A DNA stretch of 64,000 bases, from assembly GCA_026874595.1 (NCBI GenBank), contig CM049320.1, positions 20,407,714 to 20,471,713 on the forward strand. Reading direction: 5' to 3'. The notes under the pieces were generated by a model. It was not told the DNA's origin. It saw only the letters and a program-made list of their open reading frames with translations, and did not search any database. Within the stretch, counting starts at the first letter, position 1. The number at the start of each line of letters is the position of its first letter. Below, in pieces: positions 48,181 through 61,312 of the stretch. This DNA comes from Sipunculus nudus (Eukaryota; Annelida; Sipuncula; Golfingiida; Sipunculidae). Position numbers and translations under genes: made by a program.

Positions 48181-50332
48181 ACTCACTGTTATCATGACAC
48201 ATAACCCAAATGGACTATGTGATAAAACGCCGATAACCTCTCCTATATTTTTTCTAATATTTCAATTACATGTTAAACCTTCTGTACTTCATATTAAGCC
48301 ACAAATAAGCAGAATTTCTTTATGAACAACAAAGCATTCTTATTAAAAGCTGTTTTTATCTGTATGATTAATGCAATTATACTGCTATTGTTATAACCAA
48401 AAGGGAACTGGTAATATGGCAAGTGAAATATTAGGATAAAAGGGTAACGCATTCATATTTTAGTAACCATAAACATACGTAAGCTACAGTATTGCGCCAG
48501 ATATTCCAAAATCCTGGAAAACTTTTGAAACACAATGTCATGTTCAAAAAACCAAACTACCATAGGTTTAGACTGGACCAATATAAGAGATAGCCGCCTT
48601 CAAAATTCGAATACATTCTCAAAGTGTCGACTGTCGCCATCCCGTCACTTTCGGTTGTCACAGAATACAGGTCCCATTGGGTCTGTTTGTCTGGTATATA
48701 TTCCTTAGTTTGATTCTCCTTATTGGATTTACACAATTCTGTGATTATTCTGCTGACAAATGCTTATATGCTCCGCCTGTGTGGATCTCCCTCTCATCAG
48801 TACACACCTCCTCCTGCAATAATGAGTCCTTTACTTAAGTAAAAGTCTCCTTTCCATATGGTTCAGCCGTTTGTATTGGTCATAATATCTTATGTTGAGA
48901 CCTCTCCCTTTCTGGAAAGTACACCGCTGAACCAAGGGATATTGTATACATGTTTATTTGAAACGACGGTTGAGAGTAAGGGCCACACTAGGTAACTGTA
49001 AATGGGTTCTGATTTTGGTTTCCTAAAGAATAATTCGATGGATCACAAGCGACAAACTGACAAGCAGTTAGCCAGTGATATAGTTAGTGCCCAGATAGTT
49101 TATGTGAACTGTTAGAAAAAAAACAGAACTTTATTACAGGGGAATCTTTGCCTCAATGAAAACTTGTCCTGGTCTTCTCACCTGCCAGTATCCTTACTTT
49201 AGTGAGGACCAGGGACGCTGGGCCAGGTGTTGCTTGTGTGGTGCCTCATCATATTCAACCCTACCGTATCATTCGGAATATAAGTAAGCCCCTCCACTTG
49301 TAAATTTATTCTTGGGGAAAAATTCTCCAAAACTTATACTATTGTTGCCCTGTAAATGTTAGTTTGTTGATGTAGCCTGTCAAATTAAATACCGTTAATA
49401 ATCCAGGATAAGCCACAGGTGCAACCGGAGTCACATTTTTTTCTTGTTTTTATACTCCATCTGATATCTCATGCTCCATTCTATATTTGTAGATATAGCA
49501 ACATTACAGCAACGTTCATTCAATGAAAACTTGTTGGTAACTAATTGGCCAAACTAAGTTCAGTCAATTCAAATTCAACTTTTAGTTGGGTTTACTGTTT
49601 CTTTGCAGTATAGTATTCCTGGATAACCAAATCCCAATACAAAACCTGCTGTGGTCGAATTTGGAAGATACTGTCATGATTCTCAAATTAAGAGAATATT
49701 TGTAATAGTACATCTAGGTCAAACTGGGAAAGCAAATTTCTTCTCACCAGGAAAATTATAAATCTGGACAATAATTATGTATGCATACTGAAGGAAAGAC
49801 TACAGAAAATGCAAGTGATCAGCCAGGCCTTGTGCGCCTGTAGTCTAATTTTCCAATTTCCCATTTTACCACTTTAAGTTATGTGTACATAAATGGACAT
49901 CTCATCATTACAGAGCGTGTATAAATCATATGCCATATACATTTTACTTTTATTAACGTTCCCTTGATGCAATATTCTTTGTACCCATCAGTGTAAGACA
50001 TTTGATAATGTACAAGATTACTTGCTTGATAGAGTCACAAAGAGGCCTTTAATGCTTATTTCCCAACCGGTGTTCTCACTTCAAACACAATAAAGACACA
50101 CAGATATAATACATAGGAAGAAAAAAGTAACACCGTAACATCATATATATTGGGTAACTATGTCGCCACTGTCACAATTATTGTTTTCGCATTTTCACTA
50201 AAGTAAGTACTGCAAGGCAAACTGAACTAGGATATATGTGTCTTACACGATCGATGTTATGATCAATACAAGTTTATAAGGACATAGATATTTCCTATTT
50301 TTGCATTTGAATTCATGATCATGAATGATCAT
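48181..50332. other. Unassigned stretch between copies C and D
   Basis: Searched for the missing signal exon of copy C and found none. No other coding region seen. Confidence 0.4.
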
Positions 50333-50863
50333 GAGTAGAAGCAGTTGAATATGGCTTGAATACGAATTTCAATCATATTTATCTTTAAAAATTATAGTAA
50401 AAAAGCAATTTTAAATTAACGTATTTATACCCATCCAGCATTTAATGTTCAACTTGAGATAAATAACTTCACGGGAGATCGATTTACGTTCCTTTAATTT
50501 CAATCAATATTTACTACGGTCTGTTGTTAGCAATAATGCAAAACAGTATATTTATAAGTTTTATTGACAGTAAAGTACAATATTTAATAGACACACCTTT
50601 CAGTTAAGCAAAAGATTTCATTGTTGTAGTTCAGTCCATTTCAAGCGATAAAAATGCAAGCAATATGAATAATCTGCACATTTGAATAATGCAGTATATA
50701 AAGAATAAAATATGTATAAATGTGAGTACATAATTGTCATGCATGTCGTCCGTTGTTCACTTCTAGTCACGTTTGCATGCAGTGTGTATCAGCTTTCTTA
50801 CGTTTTACATTGTTTCAGGGTATCCCTTTAAGATTAGCCAGTGATCCCTCTGAAGCTAAAATA

Positions 50864-51889
50864 TTTACCAAGTGAACAGAATAAAGCCCCACTGCCGCTC
50901 CATGAGGCTGTATAATACGAATGTTGATTGTGGAGTTCATTCGCTCAGATTACTCAAGATCCGATTAACAGGTGAGTCCCCAGCGTATGTGCTCTTCAGC
51001 CAAATGATTCTCAAAGTGACAACGTCGATAAAAAACCCATCTTCCGTCTATCTCAGAAGAGACTGGGCAATAAACATAGACGTTGTCACATCCGATGCTT
51101 CTTGAGACACATTCACAAAGAAGTCGGGCAGAGGGAAAAGGTAGTCAAGCTTGACACTGAGTATTCCAGGAGGATGAGAAGGTACCTGGACGAATGTACC
51201 AGCCATGCTGCCCTCAGCAATGATTGGATCTGAAGGTACATAATGTAAAAAACTTTGGATTAAATAGGTTTGAAATGTCCTTAATTATCGTATAATCTGG
51301 CAAAGGAACATGACCAGAACATCATTTGCCACGACTTTACATTTAATAAAAAAGCACGTTTATTGATTTGTAAAAAGAAATTAAATAAAATAGCATATAG
51401 TTGATAAATAACTATTTAATAACCTCGTTTGATGTGAACCAAAATGGCATTGGTTAATTGGGGTTTCATGTTGTTAGTCACGGTATACCCTTAAGGGAGG
51501 TTAGAGTCATAGACAAGCTGTACATGAGAAGGTTCAGTCTTAAAGCCACAGCAGTCTCCATGTGTCAGTGGAATGATACCGGCACCATTAGCATTCATGC
51601 TGTGAACTCCGACCACCTGACCGACACGGGCCTCGTAACTCTCATTTTCGGGTATCGGGAACACCTTCAATCATATACGAACTAAGTGTGTTGTAATGTT
51701 TGTGTGTAATATGAACACTTCCAAGACATTATGCCTGGTAGTGTGTTTGAATGATATAAATGTGAAGTACATAATAACAGATAGCTATCCGACATATAAA
51801 ACAGTTTATTTTTATCGTGTTATACAGATCCAGGCCCTGTACATATGTTATACATTTAACAATATCAAACCGTTATTAGATTAATATAA

Positions 51890-51934
<45 letters not shown>

Positions 51935-53903
51935 TATAAATATAACCCGGCTTTGCGTTTTAATGACATACTAATATATTAGAAAATTCATTTTGTCACT
52001 TAACTTGTAATGAATGAATAAATCCTTATAATTTAAACTTTGTGATTAATCACGTGGTTTACAGATATGTTTAGGTATTTGGTAATATTACACTAAAGCG
52101 ACGATACTTCAGTTTTGTCTTTTGCTTTATGTATAAGATAAAGATTTAAGAACATTCCAGAATAACGGTAACTATTCTTTCTTCTTTTAAAATATAGAGT
52201 ACCTACCTGGCGGCCCACTGATGTGACTGTGATATATGTTTTATTATACAGACGGTATCTGTCTTGTCCGAGGTTATCCCACAGGCTTAATACTGTCTTC
52301 CCTGTCTTTTTTGCAACGAGTTCCCAGGCTACGACTGTGCCGGACACATTAATACCAACAGCGGGGAGAATGTTCAGAAAGTCGAGTTGTGTATCTGGCA
52401 AGTCCTTTGCAGCGGTACCTGACTTGTAAACTACTGTAAAGGTAGAGTTAATTAGTAGGAATAACGACTTATTGGTATTGTAACAATGGAGGCCTAAATA
52501 ATATGCACTCAGCCAACCCTCGTTTATGAACCAAGATCACGAAGGACACGATTTTTGACTCTCTGGAACACGTTTTATCGATGTCTCGACGCAATGGTTC
52601 CTAGCACAACAGGTCGTGATAATTTGATCAGTAATAATGACACAGTGAAGACCGTTTTAAACCAGATGCCTTGGATATATGATTATGATTCAATCTTTAA
52701 ATATTTCTTAAAATACTTAAATGGTAACCGAAATGGTTCGACCTTGCCCACAGGATCCCCTTTGCCCACTCTTTGATAGGTTAATATTATTAGATGATAT
52801 ATATATATAATGGCGTAAACAAATATATATATATAATCATTATTTACTAAGGACAAGTTACAGAAATCAACTTAATTTATTTTAAAATAATTCATTAATT
52901 AGAAACGTTCAATTTAGGGAAAAAAATCTGTAATTCTACCAACTTGCATACGTTGTAACTTCGCTAGAGTCCTGCATTATTTAAAGAGGTTTGAAAAAAC
53001 GAGGTCATGCAATGCATATACCTCGTATGTCTGTGAATGCATTTAAAAAGTCAGGTCTATCAATCCAATCTTGCTCCTCCATAATGCATGACTATTATAT
53101 GCTGTAAGGCGTTTTATAGACGCCGAATTACTTGACCTTTTGCATCACATACAGCAATAGCAGTTAAATGACCTAATGGCGGAGACGGCGTCTGATAACA
53201 GACGTACCAGGGTCAGTTGCCATTTACATAATTTTACTTGTGTATACATCGAAAGGCAATCATTACTTAGATCATACATATGTTTACATATGATTCGAGG
53301 CTTCCCTCCTGATTGCCTGACCTTTGACGCACAATCGTCCGATTAGAAAAACATCAGGGTATAGGACCTAGAGAATCAAAATGTCGGATGTCTCAAACAA
53401 ACCACTCAGTGTTGGGAACACTGCGCAAACAACAGACTTATGTTTAACAAAAATAAGATGATCAATCAACACGATTTTAAATCACATAATACGATATTAA
53501 AAAAAATGAATTTATCATATCCATTCCAAATTTAATACATATCATGTCCCTTTTAAAGGCTCCAAACTCAGGGCTTTCCCCACATTCTTGACTAAGCATT
53601 CCGGACACATCCGAATTTATATGATTTATATGACACATAGTTTGCAAATGTTCGAATTTTTACGAAAGCCGAACTAATGAATTGTCTGCGAATATGCTTT
53701 GACATTAATAATTAGGCGAATGTGGTTCCATAAAGCAGTCACACTTTTCCGGATAAATAAAACGAATATAATATCTAATTGAATCGGACAAACAGCTATT
53801 TTAGTAAAACACTATTAATTGTGTGTTTTATATGAAATTCACCTTCCATTGAAATCGACATTTGTATTGCCATGTTCACACTCAACAGTTCCAGAATCTT
53901 CAT
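50864..53903 (-). pseudogene. Secreted two-module family, copy D (all four exons, nonsense and frameshift)
   Basis: Exon 1 (53903..53843, 61 nt, MKILELLSVNMAIQMSISM) and exon 2 (52433..52207, 227 nt) are open with good splice sites. Exon 3 (51665 to about 51425) has VFPIPENESYEARVGQVVGV but a TAA at 51491-51493 where copy B reads Leu in SNLPLGYTV. Exon 4 (from about 51231 down to about 50864) has an in-frame loss of about ten residues near its start, then a one-base loss in the region matching NVSVRD, giving frameshift and stops. It is nearest to copy B and lies in a block paralogous to it (see the duplicated-block entries). It could still be transcribed. A truncated product of exons 1-2 and part of 3 would lack the exon 4 module. 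Confidence 0.8.
51895..51926. repeat. (TA)n microsatellite in intron 2 of copy D
   Basis: Positionally matches the tract in copy C. Confidence 0.95.
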
Positions 53904-54041
53904 TCTGAAGGCGAAGTTGCTTTTTAAATCAAAGCCAGCAGGTTTTACGCTGACCCTGGCAGGTAGTGCATTTGTTTTTATCCTAACTACGGCAATAGGA
54001 AATCCATTGTCATTTTAACAATGCAACTGGTTTCACCAATC

Positions 54042-54054
54042 GTCATGAAATGAC
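54042..54054 (-). promoter_or_regulatory. Conserved upstream dyad GTCATGAAATGAC (copy D)
   Basis: About 139 bp upstream of the copy D start codon, in a block duplicated from the copy B region. Conservation may only reflect recent duplication, but the copy G relic also keeps the word. Confidence 0.35.
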
Positions 54055-56134
54055 TTGGGATTTTCTCAGGGGAATTCAGTTGAGAGGACTCCTTTGTTTA
54101 AACATAAACTGTCAACACTGTTAATGCCGGCAAATGTGGCGTGTTCAATCGCTTAAATGCATCATTCATTCGTTTGCCCAGTAAAAGTCAGTCAGCGACT
54201 CAGCCGTGTGTCACACAATACAACGTGTATAGAGCCCACAATAAAAAAACATTTACACTGAAGAGCCTTGCGTGTAGACAAAGGAATGATTACTTGATAA
54301 TGCCTAGCCAAAGGTAATTGTGTGTTGTGTTATGGTTGTTCTCCTTGGTGAAGAACAAAATATTTTTTTTGCAAAGAAACTTATGTTAACAAAATAAATA
54401 AATAACATTCAATTATCTGAGGAAACGCAATTTTCGCCACCGGGGCTAAATCGATATTTTTTTGGGTGTATGTCTAGCCTGATCGCTTTATGAAGTACCT
54501 TCAAATTATTTCCCCGACAGTGGAATATTCGTTTCTTCTGTGCAAAATTTTCTCAATCTAGACACGTATAAACTACTTTTGAACGTTAAGAATATTCTTG
54601 TGCTTAGCGCGTGTGATGGCCAGTTCTTCGCCTCTTTAGAGGATATATCTAACTGATGAGAGTAAAAGATCGATTAGACTGGTCGATTTTAGAGTATGTG
54701 ACAATAAATCTCTTCTGTTTGTCTTTCAAGCTAGTCAGATGAATTATTATTTCTGTTTCTTCTCATAAATGTCGCTAAAAACTTGTGTTATTGTCCGAAA
54801 TACTGTCGTGAGAAAATACTATTTCCGAAGAGTTTTTTTTTCATTCTGGCTGGCTAACTTAAATATCATGTAACATAAAGCCCTTCAATAATCCTATTTT
54901 GTTTTCTCTCTTCTGCTTTAGTTTTCTAAATAAAACCTGGTCAAGCTTGTGCATATTAAAGTCAAGAAGCAAGGTGCAGTAATCAGGATATCTTTTATTT
55001 AGCTGATAGACATAAGATCCCTGGTCACAGTGTCACCTATCAAACAAAAAACACATATATTGCGGAAATATATTTTATCCAGACGGCATATTTATGGTTT
55101 CATGCACACCCCTCGGTTAAGTTAATTTAAAGTCACCTTTCACTTAATGAAAACATGATTATGTCAGCAACGCATCTTAGTGACAGGGTAGTTATAAAAA
55201 TGATCTATTACATAACAAATGAATCTTTAAAGAGTTTCAGACGTTAAAAGGACCATCTTCTTCGATATTGGTGTATATTGTTTATTTCAGCGAAACAAAT
55301 CTACAATAAATATTATCATTCTTAAACCAACATACGTTATCTGGAACATATAATTTGTGCAAGTAAAACGTTGGTGGGAAAGTAAAAGTTTATTTGGACA
55401 GTGGATTAATATAGTTTTTGGAATGAAGGTCACAGTACTATAAGGTAACACGAAGGGGAAGTGGTTTTTACTCCCTATTGCTACAATAATTTTGCAAATA
55501 ATACAGGGCCGATTTTAAATGCGTGCCCAAGTGAAGAAGAAACTAGTTGTAACAGTTACTTTAGCGCTTCCGTAGAGGAAACCACTGTCTCATAACAAAG
55601 GCTACTACAAGGTTAGGTTACGGAAAGGAATCTATAGTCAAGCACCCCAGTTAGCCTCATCAGTTAATAGAAGGCATATATTGATGAGGGAGAATATAAA
55701 TGTACAGCTTTGTGAGTAAATTCAAGTTTGCAACTGCACAATGAAAACTTAAAACATAGGTCATCAAGCTAGTCAAAGGGAATTAAATGATGGTATTTTG
55801 TTAAATAACACCTGCTCTCTAATTCTTGTCAACCGTAGCTTTGAAACACCGTTTATTAAACAATGAATAATTCCGATATCAATTTTATAAGGTTATTCTA
55901 CCAAAACTCTCATGTAAGAATACAATTTTAGATTTGAATAACATAATATCTTCAAAAACTGTATCTAATTCTTCGTCTTTCCGGGTTTTATGTATTTTTT
56001 ATCTTTATAACCGAATTCATTCAAATAACAGTTCAAAAGGCTATATGCGTCATTCACGAAACCACCATATGTTTACATGATTTCGCCAATCATTTAATAC
56101 GATTTTTAATGTAAACCTTTTTTTTTAATTTCAT

Positions 56135-56335
56135 ATGGATTGTTTAGATAATTATAATAACAACACTTTCAATGAGTCAGATGGTCGAGTGCTGCAGGCT
56201 GTAGGGAAAGAGGAAACCAAGGGACTGGAAGAAAACCGCCAACTTTGGATTGGGCACCCGTAAAGGCCAAGTTGGGAATCGAACCCGGCCGGGCAGCGGA
56301 GAGAGCCGAGCGTTTTTCTACTCTATTGTGTTAGA
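56135..56335. repeat. SINE-like interspersed repeat, copy 3
   Basis: Same family: ATGGATTGTTTAGATAATTA at the start and gggaatcgaacccgg near the end, the reverse of a tRNA B box (GGTTCGATTCC). Paralogous in position to copy 2. Confidence 0.5.
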
Positions 56336-56999
56336 TAATACATGTGATATGCAAACTTTTACGTTAGTGGTATATTTACCTGATACAATATTAGATAATG
56401 TTTAAAAGTGTGATATTTTCCTATTTACAAACGATTTACTTATGTTTTAGGCCTATATGTCCCTACCCTGTAAGTTTATTACATGATATGCAAAACCTGC
56501 TAGCACTTTCAGCTGCAATATTGCCTGCATGCATAACTCGAGGTGAATATCGATCGCTCAAATTGATTAGAAACAACAGCTGTAATGTTATCTCTCGCCT
56601 GTGCTTCAAAGACCATTACGTATTGATAAAACTGTGTGCTGTGCATAAAAATGTGGACGACAAGAAAAACGAGCACTCAGCACTAAATGGATTCTAGGTC
56701 CCATATTCACTGTAAAATAGATAACCCAAGGGAATAATATGGCGACGGTTTCTTTTCCGACATAATGACAAATACACTGTAAAATAAATATCTCAAGGGA
56801 ATAACGTTGCAATATAAGAACAATCTATATGAAGAAACTAGAACAAAACAAAAACACTGCTCACCTGTATTCGAAAAATGAAATATGGATTTTCTGAGAG
56901 AGAGTTTGCGTGCCTAAGTGTAAAGCTTTTGAAAATAAAAACAAATTTACCTCAGCAAGTAAAAGCAAGCAGACAAAAATGGTATGACTAGTTTTAGGA

Positions 57000-57330
57000 C
57001 AACCTTGCTCCAATAGGTGAACTATTAACAATATTTCAACATTTAAATTCCAATGGGTCAATCTGTCAACAGAATGACAAAATGTGAACTCCAAAAACTC
57101 TAAATGTTAAGTAAGTGTAAACATTTTAACTTCAGTAGGTCAAAATGTTACAAATTTTCAACATTTTAACCTCAATAGGTCAAACGGTTAACAGAATGTC
57201 CAAATGGTAACTCCAATAGGTCTAAGTGTTAGCGAAGGGTCAGAATGCTTACTCCGATAGATTGAAATGTAATCCAAAATTTCAACATTTGAAATCCAAT
57301 AGGTCTAAGCAATTCCAAAAGGTTAAAATT
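57000..57330. repeat. AGGTCAAA/TGTTAAC minisatellite, expanded (block 2)
   Basis: About eight diverged units of about 40 bp, for example CAATAGGTCAAACGGTTAAC. It marks the right edge of the duplicated block. Confidence 0.6.
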
Positions 57331-58185
57331 TTAATAAAGCTATACAAAGTGTCTCAAAAATTGTTTTGCTTTTAATAAATGGTGCAAAACACCTCATACA
57401 AACATGATCATTGTATTTAGTTTATTTGAACGTTGCCAAGCAATATCATAAATACGTTGTTTTGCAAATCTGGAAGAAATTCATTTTATTTCATGAATTT
57501 TGAACATTAAATCCATCGAATAATATGTATGTAGGTACCGGTATTAGGGTCATAAAAAGAAATGTTGGATTTTCCATTTCATAGTCATTTCATTAACCTA
57601 GTCTTGTAATAAAGTATATCATATAAACACTATATAAGCCTTAAAGTTAATTATTGCAGATTACTATATGCAGACATGCATTACGTGACCATATCTCCAT
57701 TTATTCGAGGAAATTTTGAGATTTGTTTGTAAGTCGCCCTGCTTTAAATTAATTTATCCTATTCAAGTCGTTGTAGGTTGATCAAACACATAATTCAAGC
57801 GAAACACAGGCCACTTACAGCCCAATCGTTCTCACAAATTTCACACAAATGCAATCATTTACCATTAAGGGGAACAAATTATTGAATACGCAAAATAACT
57901 ACTAATAGTGAATTTCACTACAATATTCTATTAACACGTGTGGCCGTTGTACCCATCTGTGCACGTGTGTGTGTGTGTGTGACAAGAAATAAAAAACTAT
58001 TCACAACTGATATTTATGTGACTTTTATGCGAGTGAGCAAAAGAAATCACTTAAACATGTAAAGAGTAGTAAATCCCGAGGAGAAATGTTAATACACGAA
58101 ATATCCGGGTGCCTTGATTACAAAAGCTCAGTGTTTAAAGAACAAAATTTGACTGGCAAACCAGGATGAGGATGAATGCTAAGAT

Positions 58186-58785
58186 GCCTGAATGACGCCG
58201 CCACCATATGTGTTCGTGACATGAAGGCGGACCACTAGGTTGTTATGGGCCTGTGCTTCTTGTTATCAGGTATGGTAAACACCTTAGTGAGATATATAGG
58301 GCTACATGTTCTTTACGCATGAAATGGGAACCTGTTGTATAGCATTATTCCCTTATGGCCTATTCATTTACATTCAGTATTAACAAAATCCACTTTGTCA
58401 TGTACATAATGTGAAATAAACAATAACATCTCTTCCACCTTTTTTCTAACTATAATATTGAAATGCACAGGAATAACTACATAATCTCCATAGAAAACCT
58501 GTCAAATGGATAAATCAAAACAATACTCAATTCTTATTGTTGTTATCTGAGAAAGACTATTTAACGAAATTATAAAATATACAAGGTTCATGATGAAGTA
58601 ACAAAAGTAATTGTTTTTTTTTAATACTAAGGTAAACGTTAACTGTTAATGGTAAGTAAACAAAACACCTCATACAAATTTCTTACCTGACGCCCTACGT
58701 GTTTCAACGTAATGTATGTTTTTAACCCACAGTGTAATCACTATCGTCCATGTCTTCTTTGCAACAAACTCACAGGCCACGACCA
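58186..58785 (-). pseudogene. Relic exons 2 and 3 of the secreted family (copy F)
   Basis: Exon 2 remnant, about 58785..58687, reads VVACEFVAKKTWTIVITLW and keeps the exon-2 donor CAG|GTAAGA. Exon 3 remnant, from 58282 down to about 58186, has a kept AG acceptor and reads VFTIPDNKKHRPITT, a stop, then a GGG-I-equivalent stretch in shifted frames. Order and strand match the intact genes. The intron is about 400 bp. Exons 1 and 4 were not found. Confidence 0.65.
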
Positions 58786-60116
58786 GGATTTAACCAAACT
58801 GCTTTTACTCCTACAATAATCAAAAAACTTAAACTAGTGAAAAAGAGCTTTACCGTTAAAAGAGCTCATAATAGTTTGTACGTCAATATTGTTGAGTGCC
58901 GCTGGGGCGGGAGTGGGGGTACAAGAGTTGACCAGAGTTTTTCCATCACTTGTCACTTGTTGATGACATCCGAACCGCTGTCAGTTGTTAATCGAGTAAA
59001 AAATGGCTAATGAAAATGAACTTAAATTCAGACAAACATTTGTTTGAAGAATGAAAAATGTCACAAGTTCTTGCTTATTGTGTCTAAATGAGTGTTGATG
59101 CTTTAAATCGAACTGAAGTTCATTGATCCTTCTTACAGCAGAAAAAAAAATTAATTCATTTGTAAGTAAATGTTTAAGTGCATCAATCATTGTTACAGCA
59201 GCAAACAAAACTGATTTTCGCCCGAAAAAAAATTGTTTTGTCATTCAGCAGTAACATAAATACCAATAAAAAATATTAGTCATTTCATGAAATAACTGAG
59301 ACATAAAACGAGGCATTACAAGTAATGCCTAGAAATTTTAATCATTCTACTGTTGACTTGAAGGTCAGAGTGATCTATATCTGGTCCAGTCAGGTCAGCC
59401 CATTTTGTGGCGTCAAAAATAGGAAAGGACTGATTAATGCGGGACAGCAGAGCATGTAAAAAAATGAGGTATACATTATTTACAGCAGGTAGCTGGTAGG
59501 GAAAAATTAACAAATAAAAATTAAATGGCAGTGTTGGCTTATGTAGTTGATGTGGAGGGACTAAAAGATGTACATGTGTTTCTGCGAAACTGCTCATCAG
59601 GTTGCAACATCTCTGCCATTTGACATGAGATACACAGCCCCCTAATTTCCTTGAACAACATAACAATGCAGGAGTTTAGCTTGATCTGGAAGCCAAATAT
59701 GATGCCAGACATTAACATGATCAATTTGTATGATAAAATATGCACTAGAATGCATTTTTTAATGTATGCTTGCCCCTGTTGTGGCCCAGGAGTTGTCTTT
59801 GTGGACTGTCATGATGGGAAATGACAACTCAGATCATAACACGAAACACGGAAGGACAATTTGCTCTACTGACATGAAAGCATTATAGGCCTACTGATCT
59901 GAAAGTTAAGTTACTCTTTTATCTTTTGGTGTCCTCCAATCAACTTGCAAACCTTTATATTTTATATACGGCATTAAATGAGAGAAAACGTTTGCCATTC
60001 TGCTTTTGGCAAACTAGTATGAGACATGTCGTATTCATAATCTGATATATCGCAAAGGCGAATTTAACGTTATTGGTTAAAAATATGATATAGGAATCAG
60101 GATTTCAATAACCTTA

Positions 60117-60231
60117 TAATATATATATATAAGGTCCTAAGTAATAATGCTCAACGTTACATAAATTAATTATCAACGTTACATAAATTAATAAAGGAAA
60201 TGATATGATATATACATATATATATTAAATA

Positions 60232-60265
<34 letters not shown>

Positions 60266-60266
60266 G
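60117..60266. repeat. (TA)n tracts and a 22-bp direct repeat
   Basis: TA tracts flank CAACGTTACATAAATTAAT, which occurs twice in tandem (60152 and 60174). Confidence 0.85.
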
Positions 60267-61312
60267 TATTTACTGAAAGATAATGAATCTCTACAGTTAT
60301 GCCATGATACTTACACGACTACACTGAACCGATTCCTAACGCACAACTTTCATGCTGAGTTATTTATCCTGCATTCTTAAGGGTGAAAATTTACTCCATT
60401 ATTATAGTCATGATTTGTCAAAGTGTCGTATGTGATCGAAGAAATAACTGTGTTATTAATATATTATAGCAAACTAATATTTTTTTGGAATCATGATATA
60501 TCAAAATGTCGCATTTAAGAATTATAATTGTCCTACAGATTCTTACGTCTTATAGTAGCCACATGCCCAGTATTCCAATGACAGCAGTAGCAATAATGCG
60601 TTTCGCAAGTAAATGGAACTACTCAGGAGTATTTTTTCCGTCGAAAGCGCGTGCCGTATCAACAAACCGGGTGGATACTGATGAGCAATTCCATATGTAT
60701 TGTTCAATAATCCTCTTAACCATGGTGCATTCATATAAGCTGGTACATGGCCATGTTATATCTTACAATGAAACAAATTTGTTATAATATACATAAAAAT
60801 GGTGCGTTCCTCTAAGGACATGGGTAGACTGTTGAATTGTCGATCCGTAAGATTATACAGCCATCTTACCTTCGAGCCACAACAATGTTGATGTTTCGAT
60901 TTCCCATTCAACAGTATTATTACGTTCATCCTAAATATCTGAAAGCCTATATATTAGTGTCTTTAAGATTCCCCGTAATTCACAATTTCCGCACTAATTA
61001 ATTTATTATCAACAGTTCTGACCTGTGCAGCGCCAACTGACTTCTTTTTCATAACTTCACTCCATAAGTCTCTGTCACGACTATTAATCATCATTTCTGC
61101 CATACGCTGTTTACGTAGGTTAGTCTAATGACACTGGCAGTTTTTCAATATCCTATGACATACTGCACGAGTCCAACGTCTAACAGCAGCCACATGCTCT
61201 GTTTTTTAGTGATAATTCAGTGCCAGGATAAGGACTTATTTCAATGGTTTAGCTGCGTCTCTGTATGGACACTTTGAATTGAAATGGCTCACTGAATTAA
61301 GTGAAGAAATCT

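Larger units (their letters stand above)
50333..57400. repeat. Duplicated block 2 (contains pseudogene copy D)
   Basis: Paralogous to block 1 from about 50.6 kb rightwards. Its left end (50333 to about 50640) instead matches the 3' flank of copy C (46018 to about 46330), for example the run beginning gagtagaagcagttgaatat in both. The cluster therefore grew by more than one duplication. Confidence 0.75.
57401..61312. other. Mostly unassigned; holds copy F relics
   Basis: Apart from 58186-58785 and the TA tracts, frames such as those at 59316-59745 (-) and 60506-60787 (+) are not recognisable. The latter begins with a hydrophobic stretch but lacks any family match. Confidence 0.35.

Noticed and set aside
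59316..59745. 116-codon - strand frame and its overlap
   Set aside because: No conserved motif, no splice sites, no paralog in the window.
60506..60787. 93-codon + strand frame with a hydrophobic N-terminus
   Set aside because: Considered as a signal exon upstream of the exon-4-like stretch at 61.3 kb, but no donor in the right phase and no match to known signal exons of the family.
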